63,222 nt of DNA from Anaerolineae bacterium (GCA_022822545.1 JAJEBE010000022.1:1-63222); one strand, 5' to 3'. Counted from the stretch's first letter, positions 1 through 8,684 are shown. Notes: generated by a model not told the origin, from the sequence alone. A program made the numbers and translations.

Positions 1-190
1 ACAGAGGGTTTTTCACCACAGAGGCGCGGAAGCAGTGGCATGCAGGTCATGCGAAAAGGGCGATGATTCTGATATTTCGGTATTTGCAGGGGCATCCCTG
101 GATCGCCCGTTACATCGTCATTTTGCATTCGGGCGACATGGTATGTCGGCGTTAGGAGATCCCTTATTGTGTAGTTTCGCATGACTTACT
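1..190. repeat. Partial relative of the MITE-like element family
   Basis: No gene is visible in bases 1-225. Bases 13-36 match the inner left arm of the element at 8690-9042 (8716-8739) at 23 of 24 positions. GTCATGCGAAAA at 46-57 recurs in the second element at 17588-17599. TCGCATGACTTACT at 177-190 recurs at 8955-8968, in the right arm of the first element. The arms are in the right order for a third, degraded copy whose left end lies outside the window. I find no right terminal repeat, so this is a fragment. Confidence 0.55.
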
Positions 191-225
191 GGGTATTGCT
201 GAGTTAGATTGAGGGCGGAGGGCCG

Positions 226-1071
226 TTATGCGAGCAGGAGGATGCCGCCGAAGGTCAGCGCGATGCCGATGGCTTTGGCGCGGCTCCAGCTTTGGCTGAC
301 GAGCATGATGCCGACCAGGAACAAGATGATGATGCGGGAGTTGTCAACGGCGATGGCATAGGCGAGGTTCGGCGATTTGGCGTAGGAGACGAATTGCGCG
401 GCATTGCCGACCACAGCGCAGACGATGACGGCGATGATGAGGTGGATGTGGGAAATGCGAATCTTGAGCGAGGACTTTTCGCCGATGGCGGCGGTGAGGA
501 AGCCGAGGCCGGCGACGAGCAATACGACAATAATGGAGACTTCGCCACTAAGTCCGTCATCGTTGGCGAAGCGGGCAAAGATGGACAGCAGGGCGAAGAA
601 GAATCCGCCCAGCAGGGCCCAGCCAAGCCAGGCGATTTTGACATCGGAGGCTTTCATGCGCCAGGCGCCGGAGACCGCCAAGACGCCGGCGATGATCAGT
701 ATCATGCCCGCCAGGCGCAGCGGCTCGAAGACGGAGCCCAGCAGCAGGAGGGAGTACACGTAGGTGATAATCAAGCGCCAGGACATGATCGCTTCGACGT
801 AGCCGATATTGTCCTGCAAGCGTATGGCGCGGTTGTAGGCATAGTTGCCGGCCATGCTTGAAGCGCCGGAAAGCAGGAGGGGGACGATGTTGCGGGCGAT
901 CCCGCCGATGTGCTCGGGGCGCAGATACAGCGCCGCCAGGACGACAGTCGCGCCCAGCCAAGCCCAAGCCATGTAGGTGTTGATCGGGTAATGCTTTTGC
1001 AGGCGTTGGTAGACAAGGGCCTGGGCCGACAAACCAACGGCGGAAAGCAGGGCGGCGGCGAACCAGTCCAT
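226..1071 (-). CDS. EamA/DMT-family membrane transporter
   Basis: A 281-residue, very hydrophobic protein with about ten predicted membrane segments in two homologous halves (roughly 1-135 and 145-281), the usual layout and length of drug/metabolite transporter (EamA) proteins. The substrate cannot be read from sequence; family members export metabolites, amino acids or drugs. It is the last gene of a leftward cluster: its ATG lies 2 bases after the stop of the Nudix gene, so the two are probably co-transcribed and translationally coupled. A glycine-rich stretch in the middle of the second half and a basic C-terminal loop are typical of the family. Confidence 0.85.
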   Translation of the reverse strand: MDWFAAALLSAVGLSAQALVYQRLQKHYPINTYMAWAWLGATVVLAALYLRPEHIGGIARNIVPLLLSGASSMAGNYAYNRAIRLQDNIGYVEAIMSWRLIITYVYSLLLLGSVFEPLRLAGMILIIAGVLAVSGAWRMKASDVKIAWLGWALLGGFFFALLSIFARFANDDGLSGEVSIIVVLLVAGLGFLTAAIGEKSSLKIRISHIHLIIAVIVCAVVGNAAQFVSYAKSPNLAYAIAVDNSRIIILFLVGIMLVSQSWSRAKAIGIALTFGGILLLA

Positions 1072-1073
1072 AT

Positions 1074-1715
1074 TTAAGCCAATGCCAGCATGATTTCGCG
1101 GGGCAAGACCCGGCGCAGCCGTTCTTCAACTTCGCTGAGCAGCATGGCGGTGGCGCCCCAGACTTTGTGGCCGTCAACGGCGTAATAAGGAACGCGCACA
1201 TCATAGCCGCGGATCAAGCGTTGCTCGACGCCTTTGAAGCGCGGTTGTAGCAGGTCTTCCAGGGACAAGCTGAATACGGCCGAGACTTCTGCGGGATTGA
1301 GCCTAAAAGCCGGTTGGCCTATATAGCCGGCGACAACCGGAGTCACATCGTAATGCGAGGCGGGAATATAGAAGCGGGGCAGCTCGCCGAGTATGCGCAG
1401 CGGGCCGCAGACGCCGATTTCTTCGCAGGTTTCGCGGTGGGCGGTATAGGCGGGGGATGGATCTTGCGGGTCTTGCCGGCCGCCGGGGAAGCTGACTTGC
1501 CCGCTGTGCCCGCGCAGATCCGGGTTGCGCCGGGTCAGGACGGTATGAAGCCGCTTGTCCGCCGATTGGAAGATCAGAATCATAACGGCGGCGCGCTTGG
1601 CCGGGGTATCGCGCCGTTGCCAGCCGCGGGGAGCCGGCGCCATTGCCGCTTGGGCCCGAGGCGAATCGAAGTCTGACAGGGCGATTGCCTGGTGGACGTG
1701 CTCGAAGTTGATCAA
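1074..1715 (-). CDS. Nudix hydrolase, CoA-pyrophosphatase-like
   Basis: About 213 residues. The Nudix box is visible as GHSGQVSFPGGRQDPQD followed by AHRETCEEIGV, giving the G-x5-E-x7-REx2EExGU pattern. The SGQVSFPGG wording is typical of the CoA diphosphatase (NudL/YeaB-like) branch, which cleaves CoA or related nucleoside diphosphates using Mg2+ held by the Nudix glutamates. I chose a TTG start whose TTGA overlaps the TGA of the upstream methyltransferase; the longer reading from 1847 would overlap that gene by 136 bases and looks non-coding there. It sits in an operon with the methyltransferase and the EamA transporter. The exact substrate is inferred. Confidence 0.82.
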   Translation of the reverse strand: MINFEHVHQAIALSDFDSPRAQAAMAPAPRGWQRRDTPAKRAAVMILIFQSADKRLHTVLTRRNPDLRGHSGQVSFPGGRQDPQDPSPAYTAHRETCEEIGVCGPLRILGELPRFYIPASHYDVTPVVAGYIGQPAFRLNPAEVSAVFSLSLEDLLQPRFKGVEQRLIRGYDVRVPYYAVDGHKVWGATAMLLSEVEERLRRVLPREIMLALA

Positions 1716-2887
1716 TCCAGCCACACCTGCAAGTAATGGTCTTTGCGCGGGAAGGTTTTGCCGCGATCGCCGCTTGGCATGCCCAGCGCTTTGGGGACGA
1801 GCCGAAGGCGCAACCGATCGAGCAAGCCGGCGCCGGTCGCCCGCCATTGCTCGTAAAGTCGCTGTATTTTCAAGAAAGCCGCGGAGCCGCCGAAAGTATG
1901 GACTGAACCGCTGCCGGCGTAAGGCGCGAAGGCGACGCTGCCGGGGGTGAAGAGGAGGATGCCGTTGCCTTCCATGCCGTAGCTGTTTTCGCCGTCGGGG
2001 ATCGCGTAGACGGCGAATACGTAGCGCGGCGGCTCATGCAGCATCAAGTAGAGTTGGAAGCCGAACCAGTAATCTTCGGGGGCGAGATCGGCATGCAGGT
2101 GCTGCATTTCCTGGTCTTCGGAGAGTAGCAGGTGCAGGGCGGCGCTGTCGATTTTGTCCACATCGTCGGCGAGGATTTCGAGCGAGCCGCTGCCCACGCG
2201 CTTGCGAACTTGCGGTCCGGCGGCCAAGCCTTGCAGATAGACGAAGGCGCAGGGCCGATTGTCGGCGCTGAGGAGCGCGCCGTCTCGTTTTTTGGTGAAG
2301 GCGGCGCTGACTTGAACGCCATCGAGCCAGATAGGCAGGACGAGCAGCCCCTCGTCGCGCAGTTGGCGCAGCCAGGCGGTCGGGACATCCCAGACGCCGG
2401 CGGTGGCGATGATGCGGTCGTATTGGGCGCGGGGTTCATAACCGGCAGCGGCATCGCGATTGACCACCTGGACCTCGGTAAAGCCGGCCGCGTAGAGGTT
2501 GTCCAGCGCTCGCTCGCTGAGGTCATTGTCGATTTCCAGCGTGGTGACGCTGCCGCTGGCGCCGATGATATGTTGGATGAGGGCGGCGTTGTAGCCGGTG
2601 GCGGCGCCGATCTCCAGCACGTTGAGGCCGGCGCGAAGATCGAGCTGTTCGAGCATGATGGCCATCATGGTGGGTTGGCTGGCGGAACTGACAGTCTCGC
2701 CGCGGTTGCCGGTTTTCAGCGTGAAGGCTTGATCGCGGTAGGCATCGCGCGGATCGAGACGGGGCAAAAACAAATGGCGCGGCACGGCGGAGAATGCCGT
2801 GACCACGCCAGCATCAGAAAGCGCCTGATTTCGTCGAAGCGTTTCGACCAGGTCGCGCTGCAGCTGTTCGGTATCAGCCTCCGGCAT
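1712..2887 (-). CDS. Protein-L-isoaspartate O-methyltransferase-like protein with C-terminal extension
   Basis: About 391 residues. The first 210 carry the PCMT fold: VPRHLFLP, then the SAM-binding loop LNVLEIGAATGYNAALIQ, then a TLEIDNDL acidic motif. PCMTs repair isoaspartyl residues in damaged proteins using S-adenosylmethionine. The remaining 180 residues are unrelated to the classical 210-residue enzyme; a C-terminal extension of this kind is seen in PCMT-like methyltransferases of natural-product and unknown pathways, so repair is not certain. The start at MPEADTEQ is chosen because it overlaps the upstream small gene by 14 bases, which suggests translational coupling; the frame upstream of it reads as low-quality sequence. 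Confidence 0.8.
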   Translation of the reverse strand: MPEADTEQLQRDLVETLRRNQALSDAGVVTAFSAVPRHLFLPRLDPRDAYRDQAFTLKTGNRGETVSSASQPTMMAIMLEQLDLRAGLNVLEIGAATGYNAALIQHIIGASGSVTTLEIDNDLSERALDNLYAAGFTEVQVVNRDAAAGYEPRAQYDRIIATAGVWDVPTAWLRQLRDEGLLVLPIWLDGVQVSAAFTKKRDGALLSADNRPCAFVYLQGLAAGPQVRKRVGSGSLEILADDVDKIDSAALHLLLSEDQEMQHLHADLAPEDYWFGFQLYLMLHEPPRYVFAVYAIPDGENSYGMEGNGILLFTPGSVAFAPYAGSGSVHTFGGSAAFLKIQRLYEQWRATGAGLLDRLRLRLVPKALGMPSGDRGKTFPRKDHYLQVWLD

Positions 2888-3131
2888 ACCAAGCCCGACG
2901 CTTGCGCAGGGAGACGCCGGCTTCCGCACCGCTGCGGCGCGCCGTGCGCACTCGGCCGCGGGAATCAATATGAACTTGCCCGGCCTTTTGCAGGCGTTCG
3001 AACTCTTCGGGCGTGATGGCCGGAGCCGGCTCGCCACCCAAGCGCTCCAGGCGATTGTCCATGTCCTCGCCCGCCGGGCCGTTCAGGCTTTCATCATTGT
3101 CTTCGTTGCGATTTCTGTTTTCGTCGCTCAT
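2874..3131 (-). CDS. Small charged hypothetical protein
   Basis: 85 residues, very acidic at the N-terminus (MSDENRNRNEDNDES) and basic at the C-terminus. No family recognised. A segment near residue 38 (AITPEEFERLQKAGQVHIDSRGRVR) looks like an ordered helix and strand. It is the first gene of the leftward operon, overlapping the PCMT-like gene by 14 bases, and is preceded by a plausible promoter, which supports it being real. Function unknown. Confidence 0.6.
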   Translation of the reverse strand: MSDENRNRNEDNDESLNGPAGEDMDNRLERLGGEPAPAITPEEFERLQKAGQVHIDSRGRVRTARRSGAEAGVSLRKRRAWYAGG

Positions 3132-3212
3132 GCCCTACCTCTGTTGTGACGCCGCATTAGAAGCAACCGCTCCCTGACAAGGGGTTCACGGCGCACCCGA
3201 CTACGATTCTAT

Positions 3213-3242
3213 AGTGTAGACGATAGACGCCGTCTTTGCCAA
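3213..3242 (-). promoter_or_regulatory. Candidate sigma-70-type promoter of the 3131-to-226 operon
   Basis: Read on the minus strand: TTGGCA, an 18-base spacer, then TACACT. The leader to the ATG at 3131 is about 80 bases. The rest of 3132-3399 shows nothing else I can interpret. Confidence 0.4.
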
Positions 3243-3399
3243 GTTCTTTTCTCCCTTCGGAGCAGCGAGATTTTCTCAAAGCAAGGTCTTGGCCGCCAGC
3301 GACAGGATTGCGCCGCGCGCGCGTTCACGCCTTGCTTTGTATACGCGTTTGGGGCCGGACAGTCGCAGTATGGGCATGACGATTGCCCTCCGCTGCGGG

Positions 3400-4182
3400 T
3401 CAGGCCAGCCTGGGGACGGCCAAAGATTGGTAGTCAAGCAGGGCCGATTCGACCGTGGATGCGAAGTCGGGGGAATCGCGCAGGTCGTCGTAAGCGAGGA
3501 ACAGGCCGGTGTAGCCCTCGGTGATGGCGCGGGCTGGCGGCGTCAAGGGCAAGTCGAGGTAGCCGGTTGGTTCTGACCAGGCGTAGGCGTAGATATAGGG
3601 GCGATCGAGACCGGGGCTGGCGGGGGCGAAGCCGAAGGCGATCTGCGGGTCGCTGTGTTCGTTGATCTGGTCGCTGGGGAAGCAGATGAAGGCCGTGTCG
3701 AAGTGATGGGGCCAGAGAACCAGCGGCGTCATGAAGCCGGAGAGCTTGGCCCGGAAGCGCGCCAGGGCGGTGTACATCGCGTCGAAGGCGGTCAAGCTGT
3801 CGGCGGCCAGCGCGGGCGCGAGGATGAAGGTCTCGTCGTGAATGACGCGTTTCATCGAGGGGGTGATGGAACAGCCGCAGTCGGCAAAAGCGGCCAACGT
3901 TTCGCGCATGAGCGAAAGCTGCGAATGGCCGGCGACATCCAGGGCAAAGACAGTTTGCTTGCCGCGAGTGAAACTGAGCCGCAGCGTCTTGAGGTTGAAA
4001 TCGAGAAGGCCGCCGCAGCGCATGATCCCGCCAGAGAAGCCGGTGGCGGTCACATCCAGGCTGTAGCGCAGATCGTTGGGCAGCGGGTCCGAGCAGGCGA
4101 CGCGCAGAGCGCCGATGACTTGCGCGATTTGATGCAGGGCATCGCGGGCGGGTTCCCAGTTTTTCAAGCTCGGGAGCGTCAT
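3400..4182 (-). CDS. DUF5996 family protein
   Basis: 260 residues. The N-terminus WEPARDALHQIAQVIGALR, the central LVLWPHHFDTAFICF and the later DPQIAFGFAPASPG with a PYIYAYAW segment match my recollection of the DUF5996 consensus (WExTRDTLHLxxQIVGKxR; LWPHHFDxA; QxxFGFSPGD). These proteins are uncharacterised; no reaction is assigned. The conserved WPHHFD suggests a metal or ligand site, which is inference. I start at the ATG 4182, preceded by AAAGG at good spacing, rather than the TTG 21 bases upstream. Transcribed alone: the gene to its left (3131) has its own promoter. Confidence 0.72.
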   Translation of the reverse strand: MTLPSLKNWEPARDALHQIAQVIGALRVACSDPLPNDLRYSLDVTATGFSGGIMRCGGLLDFNLKTLRLSFTRGKQTVFALDVAGHSQLSLMRETLAAFADCGCSITPSMKRVIHDETFILAPALAADSLTAFDAMYTALARFRAKLSGFMTPLVLWPHHFDTAFICFPSDQINEHSDPQIAFGFAPASPGLDRPYIYAYAWSEPTGYLDLPLTPPARAITEGYTGLFLAYDDLRDSPDFASTVESALLDYQSLAVPRLA

Positions 4183-4203
4183 TTTGCAGGCCTTTCCCGT
4201 CAA

Positions 4204-4518
4204 TTCGCCAAGGTTGAGGGTTCCTAGTTTAAGTCATCGTAAGATCAGCTAAGGCGGCGCATGTATTCCTACATTTTGGATTAAGGATATGCTAATCAAA
4301 GGTTCCGGCGTTAGGATCTTAGTACAGAGTGTAGCAAGAATATGAGCACAGTTAAAGGAGGCTGTGTGATGACCGGCGGGAGAATAGCTGATATAAACTG
4401 ACGGGTCTTATCGCAAGCCGCTCGGCGGCAGCGCAAAGAACTATCGCGCTCGCAGAAAATAACAAGCCTTCTCCTCCCGTGAGCGAGGGGGTTGTCAAAA
4501 AAAGAGGAGCAGAAATCC
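4204..4518. other. Leader region upstream of the aminotransferase
   Basis: 315 bases without a recognised gene. It is less G+C-rich than its surroundings and contains a possible mini-ORF (4369-4401, listed separately) with a strong ribosome-binding site. I looked for T-box and other riboswitch hallmarks and saw none. Long ORFs on the minus strand here have no family resemblance and no ribosome-binding site. Confidence 0.5.
4369..4401 (+). CDS. Possible 10-residue leader peptide
   Basis: ATG preceded 7 bases upstream by AAAGGAGG (4354-4361), the strongest Shine-Dalgarno sequence seen in any gap of this window, encodes MTGGRIADIN then TGA. It lies 117 bases before the aminotransferase start. 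The composition does not point to a single regulated amino acid. It could be a leader peptide, a remnant or chance. Confidence 0.3.
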   Translation: MTGGRIADIN

Positions 4519-5715
4519 ATGAGCCGCTATCTTTCCAAGAGCGTACAGAGCTTGCGTCCATCGGGCATCCGCCGGTATTTCGACATTGCGGCGACGATGG
4601 ACGATGTGGTGACGCTCGGCATCGGCGAGCCGAACTTCGTCACGCCGGCGCATATTCTGGAGGCGGGCGTTCAAAGCCTGCGTGATGGCCACACTGGTTA
4701 TACCTCAAATGCGGGCGTTTACGAATTGCGAGCGGCGATAGCGGATCTCGTCGAGGGCAGATACGGCATCCGCTATGAGGCGGAAGACGAAGTGCTGGTG
4801 ACGGTGGGCGTGAGCGAGGCGCTTTATTTGGCGCTGAAGGTCTTGCTGGATCCGGGCGATGAGGTGCTGGTGGTGGAGCCTTGCTTCGTCGCCAATCCGG
4901 CGCTGGTGGAGACGGCGGGGGGCGTCGCTGTTATGACGCCGACCTATGTCGAAGATGATTTTCAGGTGACTGGAGAAGCGTTGGAAGCGCGGATCAGTCC
5001 CCGGACCAAGGCGATTCTGCTCAGCTATCCGAGCAATCCGACCGGGGCGGCCTTGACGCTTGAGCATCTTATGCAGGTCGCGGAGGTGGCGGAGAAGCAC
5101 GATCTGGTCGTGATCTCGGATGAGATTTATGAGCGGCTGGTGTATGGCTTGCGGCATATCAACTTCGCGACATTGCCGAATATGTTCGAGCGAACGATCG
5201 TCTTGAGCGGCATGAGCAAGTCCTACGCGATGACCGGCTGGCGCATCGGCTATGTCACGGCGCCGCGAACCTTCACCGAAGCGATGTACAAGATTCATCA
5301 GTATTTGATCATGTCGGCGCCGACGATGGGACAGGCGGCGGCGCTGGAGGCGATACGATGCGGCGAGGGCGATGTGGAGGAAATGCGGCAGGAGTATGAC
5401 AGGCGGCGGCGCTTGATCGTGGAGGGATTCAACCGACTTGGCTTGACTTGCTTCGAGCCGCGCGGCGCTTTCTATACCTTCCCCAGCATCGCGATAACGG
5501 GAATGGACGATGAGACTTTTTGCGAGACCTTGCTGGAGGAAGAGCGGTTGGCGCTGATACCCGGGAGCGCCTTCGGCGAAAGCGGACGCGGCTTTGTACG
5601 CGCGAGTTACGCCACCAGCGAGGCGAATATCATGGCGGCGCTGGAGCGCTTGGAGCGGTTCCTGTCAAGGCGGGGATTGTTGCAGGCGAGGGCTGCGCCG
5701 GCGCTGGTTTCCTAG
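4519..5715 (+). CDS. PLP-dependent class I/II aminotransferase
   Basis: 398 residues, the usual length for fold-type I aminotransferases. Seen in order: VTLGIGEPNF (substrate loop), LLSYPSNPTGA, VISDEIYERLVY, and SGMSKSYAMTGWRIGY with the PLP-binding lysine at about residue 234; the C-terminal FVRASYATS carries the arginine that holds the substrate carboxylate. Best fit is the aspartate/aromatic/alanine aminotransferase group (subgroup I-gamma); the donor cannot be decided from sequence. The start at MSRYLSKS has GAGGAG 10 bases upstream; the longer reading from 4492 covers that ribosome-binding site. No operon partner: 236 bases separate it from gatB. Confidence 0.9.
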   Translation: MSRYLSKSVQSLRPSGIRRYFDIAATMDDVVTLGIGEPNFVTPAHILEAGVQSLRDGHTGYTSNAGVYELRAAIADLVEGRYGIRYEAEDEVLVTVGVSEALYLALKVLLDPGDEVLVVEPCFVANPALVETAGGVAVMTPTYVEDDFQVTGEALEARISPRTKAILLSYPSNPTGAALTLEHLMQVAEVAEKHDLVVISDEIYERLVYGLRHINFATLPNMFERTIVLSGMSKSYAMTGWRIGYVTAPRTFTEAMYKIHQYLIMSAPTMGQAAALEAIRCGEGDVEEMRQEYDRRRRLIVEGFNRLGLTCFEPRGAFYTFPSIAITGMDDETFCETLLEEERLALIPGSAFGESGRGFVRASYATSEANIMAALERLERFLSRRGLLQARAAPALVS

Positions 5716-5890
5716 GAGTCGCTTGCCGGCATTGCCTGAGGCGCAATTCATCAGCGCCCGATCCAGCTTGATGCGAAGCGCTGGATTCGCCAATCTACAG
5801 CCTAGACATTTTCCAACACAATCATAACATTGAGGCGGCCGGACACTATCAACATTCGGGGGCCGCCGCGGGCGATATGCAGGCAAAACC

Positions 5891-5918
5891 TTGCATCTGC
5901 GAACTTTTGTGCTAAATT
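5891..5918 (+). promoter_or_regulatory. Candidate promoter of gatB
   Basis: TTGCAT, 16-base spacer, TAAATT, 33 bases before the gatB ATG. Upstream, GGCGGCC (about 5832) and GGCCGCC (about 5861) could pair into a hairpin, but no T-run follows, so I do not call it a terminator. Confidence 0.5.
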
Positions 5919-5951
5919 AGTGTTTCAAACGCGTCAGGCAGGAAGCAAGTC

Positions 5952-7409
5952 ATGAGGGAATGGAAGACGGTCATCGGCCTGGAAGTCCATGCCGAAATGG
6001 AAACCGAGAGCAAGATGTTCAGCAGTTGCCCGGTGGTGGACAGCGTTGAGGCGGCGCCCAATTCGGCGGCCGATCATTTGTCGCTGGGCATGCCGGGCAC
6101 GCTGCCGGTGATCAATATGCGGGCGATGGAATACGGCATCATGGCGGGCTTGGCTTTGAATTGCGAGATCCCGCCGATCAATCAGTTCGCGCGCAAGAAT
6201 TATTTTTATCCCGACCTGCCAAAGGGGTATCAGATCAGCCAGTACGACCGTCCGCTGGCCGTCAATGGCTATGTCAACATCGACAGCGGCGGCGGGGGAA
6301 CGAAGAAAATCAGAGTGCGCCGGGCGCATATGGAAGAGGATACGGGCAAGCTCAGCCACGTCCTGGGAGGCAGCCTGGTCGATTACAATCGGGCGGGGGT
6401 GCCTTTGCTGGAGATCGTGTCCGAGCCGGATATGAGCAGCGCGGAGGAGGCGGCGAGTTATGCGCGCAAGCTGCGGTCGATTTTGCGTTATCTGGGCGTG
6501 AACAGCGGCGATATGTCCAAGGGGGTATTGCGCTTCGAGGCGAATGTCAGCGTGATGCATGAGAGCGATACGGAGCTGCGCGAGCGCACCGAAATCAAGA
6601 ATCTCAACAGCATCCGAAATATGGCGCGGGCGATTGAATACGAAGTTCGGCGTCAGATCAAGCTGTATCGAAGCGGCGAGACCGTGAAGCCGGCGACGCT
6701 TGGCTGGGACGAAGCGGGGCAGCGGATAACGGTGCAGCGTTACAAGGAGCGCGCCGACGAATATCGTTATTTCCCCGAGCCGGATTTGCCGATCGTGGAA
6801 GTGAGCCGCGAATGGGTGGAAGCGCTGCGAGCCAAGCTGCCCGCCCTGCCCGATGAGCTGCAGCGGAAGTATGAGGAGGACTACGGGCTCAGCGTTGACG
6901 ATGCGGCGGTGCTGACCGCGGAACGCGCTGTCGCCCGCTATTTTGAAGCTGTTGTAGAATGCGGCGCCGAGGCAAAATCGGCGGCCAATTGGCTGACGAC
7001 GGAGTTGTTCCGTCTGATGAACAGCAATGAGATCGAGAGGGAAGACATAGGCGGCATCCCGATAGACGCGAGCAGTTTCGCCGGTCTGCTGGCTTTGGCG
7101 CGGGAGGGCGTGATCAATCAGAGCACGGCGCGAAAACAAGTGCTGCCGGTTATGTGGGAGACGGGCCGAGAGGCGCGGGCGATCGTCGACGAAAGAGGCT
7201 TGGCGCAGGTATCGGATGCCGGCTTGATCGGCGATACGGTAGACCAGGTTCTCAGCGCCAACGGGGATATGGTGGAGCGCTACCTGGCGGGCAATGAAAA
7301 GGTCATCAATGCGATATTTGGCCGGATCATGGGGGCATTGCGCGGCAAGGGCGATCCGGCTATCGTGCGGGAAATCCTGCTGAAGCGGCTCGAGAGCCTG
7401 AAAGAATAA
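5952..7409 (+). CDS. gatB: Aspartyl/glutamyl-tRNA amidotransferase subunit B
   Basis: 485 residues, full length. GatB converts Glu-tRNA(Gln) or Asp-tRNA(Asn) to the amide form within the cytoplasmic GatCAB complex, receiving ammonia made by GatA. Hallmarks: N-terminal VIGLEVHAEMETESKMFSSC, then ARKNYFYPDLPKGYQISQYD, then HMEEDTGK, and REVYIP-type tail helices in the YqeY-like C-terminal domain (about 390-485) that grips the tRNA elbow. The gatA and gatC genes are not in this window. It is followed 24 bases later by ssb in the same direction. Confidence 0.97.
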   Translation: MREWKTVIGLEVHAEMETESKMFSSCPVVDSVEAAPNSAADHLSLGMPGTLPVINMRAMEYGIMAGLALNCEIPPINQFARKNYFYPDLPKGYQISQYDRPLAVNGYVNIDSGGGGTKKIRVRRAHMEEDTGKLSHVLGGSLVDYNRAGVPLLEIVSEPDMSSAEEAASYARKLRSILRYLGVNSGDMSKGVLRFEANVSVMHESDTELRERTEIKNLNSIRNMARAIEYEVRRQIKLYRSGETVKPATLGWDEAGQRITVQRYKERADEYRYFPEPDLPIVEVSREWVEALRAKLPALPDELQRKYEEDYGLSVDDAAVLTAERAVARYFEAVVECGAEAKSAANWLTTELFRLMNSNEIEREDIGGIPIDASSFAGLLALAREGVINQSTARKQVLPVMWETGREARAIVDERGLAQVSDAGLIGDTVDQVLSANGDMVERYLAGNEKVINAIFGRIMGALRGKGDPAIVREILLKRLESLKE

Positions 7410-7433
7410 AGAGAGACGTCGGGAGAAAACAAA

Positions 7434-7922
7434 ATGACTTGGCATCAGACAATTGTTGTGGGCAACCTGGGCGGAGACCCCGATCTCCGCTACTTGCAGA
7501 GTGGACAGGCGGTTTGCAATTTCAGCGTGGCGGTATCCGAGCGCTGGCGCGATCGGCAATCCAATGAGCAGCGAGAGAGGACAACCTGGTATCGCGTCGC
7601 GGCTTGGGGCGCGCTGGGCGAGACTTGCAATACTTACCTTTCGCGCGGACGGCAAGTCATGGTCATCGGCAATGTAGCGGCGCGGGGCTACGTCAACAAT
7701 AATGGCGAAGCGGCGGCATCGCTGGATTTGACGGCGCGAGAAGTGCGTTTCCTCGGCGGACGCGGCGATGGCGACCAGGGCAGCGGCGGTTGGCAGGGAG
7801 GCGGTCAGCGCGGGGGCCAGAGCGGCGGTCAGCGTGGCGGGGGACAGCAAAGCCAGCAACGGGGCGAGCGGGCGTCGAATTATCCGGATGCGCCGGCCAG
7901 CGTCGACGACATTCCGTTTTAG
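7434..7922 (+). CDS. ssb: Single-stranded DNA-binding protein
   Basis: 162 residues. OB-fold domain about 1-105 with VVGNLGGDPDLRYLQSGQAVCNFSVAVSE split over the first strands and TTWYRVAAWG; a Gly/Gln-rich disordered linker about 112-145; and the acidic tail ending DDIPF that recruits replication and repair partners. Works in the cytoplasm as a tetramer coating ssDNA. GGAGAAAAC precedes the ATG. In most bacteria ssb is beside ribosomal gene rpsF; here it follows gatB, so this is a stand-alone or second copy. Confidence 0.96.
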   Translation: MTWHQTIVVGNLGGDPDLRYLQSGQAVCNFSVAVSERWRDRQSNEQRERTTWYRVAAWGALGETCNTYLSRGRQVMVIGNVAARGYVNNNGEAAASLDLTAREVRFLGGRGDGDQGSGGWQGGGQRGGQSGGQRGGGQQSQQRGERASNYPDAPASVDDIPF

Positions 7923-7955
7923 TCGCGGGCCAGCCAAGCTCTGGCACAAGACATC

Positions 7956-8684
7956 TTGTCGGATACTGCAATCGACCTCGCTGGTCAAAATGCTCTCGTG
8001 ACGGGGGCGGGCGCGGGTCAGGGGCGGGCGATCGCGCTGGCGCTGGCCGAGAGCGGCGCATCGCTGGCTGTGAGCGATATCAACATTGAGCGGGCCGAGG
8101 CGGTCGCTGAGCGGATTGGCGTGGGCGGGGGCCGAGCGGTGGCGCTGCATGCCGATGTGTCCAATCGCTTTCAGACGGCGAATATGATCGAACGGACGCG
8201 AGACGCTTTCGGCGGGATCGACATCCTGGTGAATGCGGCCGAGGTTTTTCATCCGGAGCCATTGCTCAGGATTGACGAATGGAATTGGCGCCGGCAACTG
8301 GAAGTGAACATCACCGGGGCGTTTTTCTGTCTGCAACTGGTCGCGCGGGTGATGGCGGATGAAGGCGGGGGAAGGATTATCAATGTGCTCCCGGCGGAAG
8401 CGCTGGGGTCGACGATCAAGAGCGGCATCGGTTATTTGACGGGAAAAGCCGGTCTTTTCGCCCTGACGCGGCAAGGGGCGCGAGAATTGGCGTCGAGCGG
8501 GATTCGCGTCAACGCCATCGCATTCGGGCTGGAAGCGCAAGACTGGAATCCACTCGCCGAAAATGGCGGTTTGGCAGTAAAGCTATACGATGGACCGGGG
8601 GGAATTGGGGGCGCCGCGCAATTTCTCTGCTCTGAGGCGGGGCGCTCGGTCAGCGGGCAGGTTCTGGCGGTCAGCGGGCTGTGA
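7956..8684 (+). CDS. SDR-family oxidoreductase-like protein lacking the catalytic serine
   Basis: 242 residues. Rossmann nucleotide site ALVTGAGAGQGRAIALAL, D in AVSDIN, NAA in LVNAAEVF, and the active-site YLTGK are all present, so NAD(P) binding is likely. The classical SDR serine, 13 residues before the Tyr, is missing: the segment reads IINVLPAEALG with Ala at that position. Activity on a ketone or alcohol is therefore uncertain. Starts with TTG (no ATG exists before the glycine-rich loop). The stop codon lies in the left direct repeat of a MITE-like insertion, so the gene's 3' end marks the original insertion site. Confidence 0.82.
   Translation: MSDTAIDLAGQNALVTGAGAGQGRAIALALAESGASLAVSDINIERAEAVAERIGVGGGRAVALHADVSNRFQTANMIERTRDAFGGIDILVNAAEVFHPEPLLRIDEWNWRRQLEVNITGAFFCLQLVARVMADEGGGRIINVLPAEALGSTIKSGIGYLTGKAGLFALTRQGARELASSGIRVNAIAFGLEAQDWNPLAENGGLAVKLYDGPGGIGGAAQFLCSEAGRSVSGQVLAVSGL

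Noticed and set aside
4204..4518. A T-box or amino-acid riboswitch before the aminotransferase
   Set aside because: No T-box sequence, no specifier loop, no antiterminator pair recognisable.
5934..8540. An 868-codon open frame on the minus strand
   Set aside because: It runs antisense through gatB, ssb and the SDR gene, which all have clear motifs; high G+C coding DNA often leaves such long antisense frames. No family signature was seen in it.
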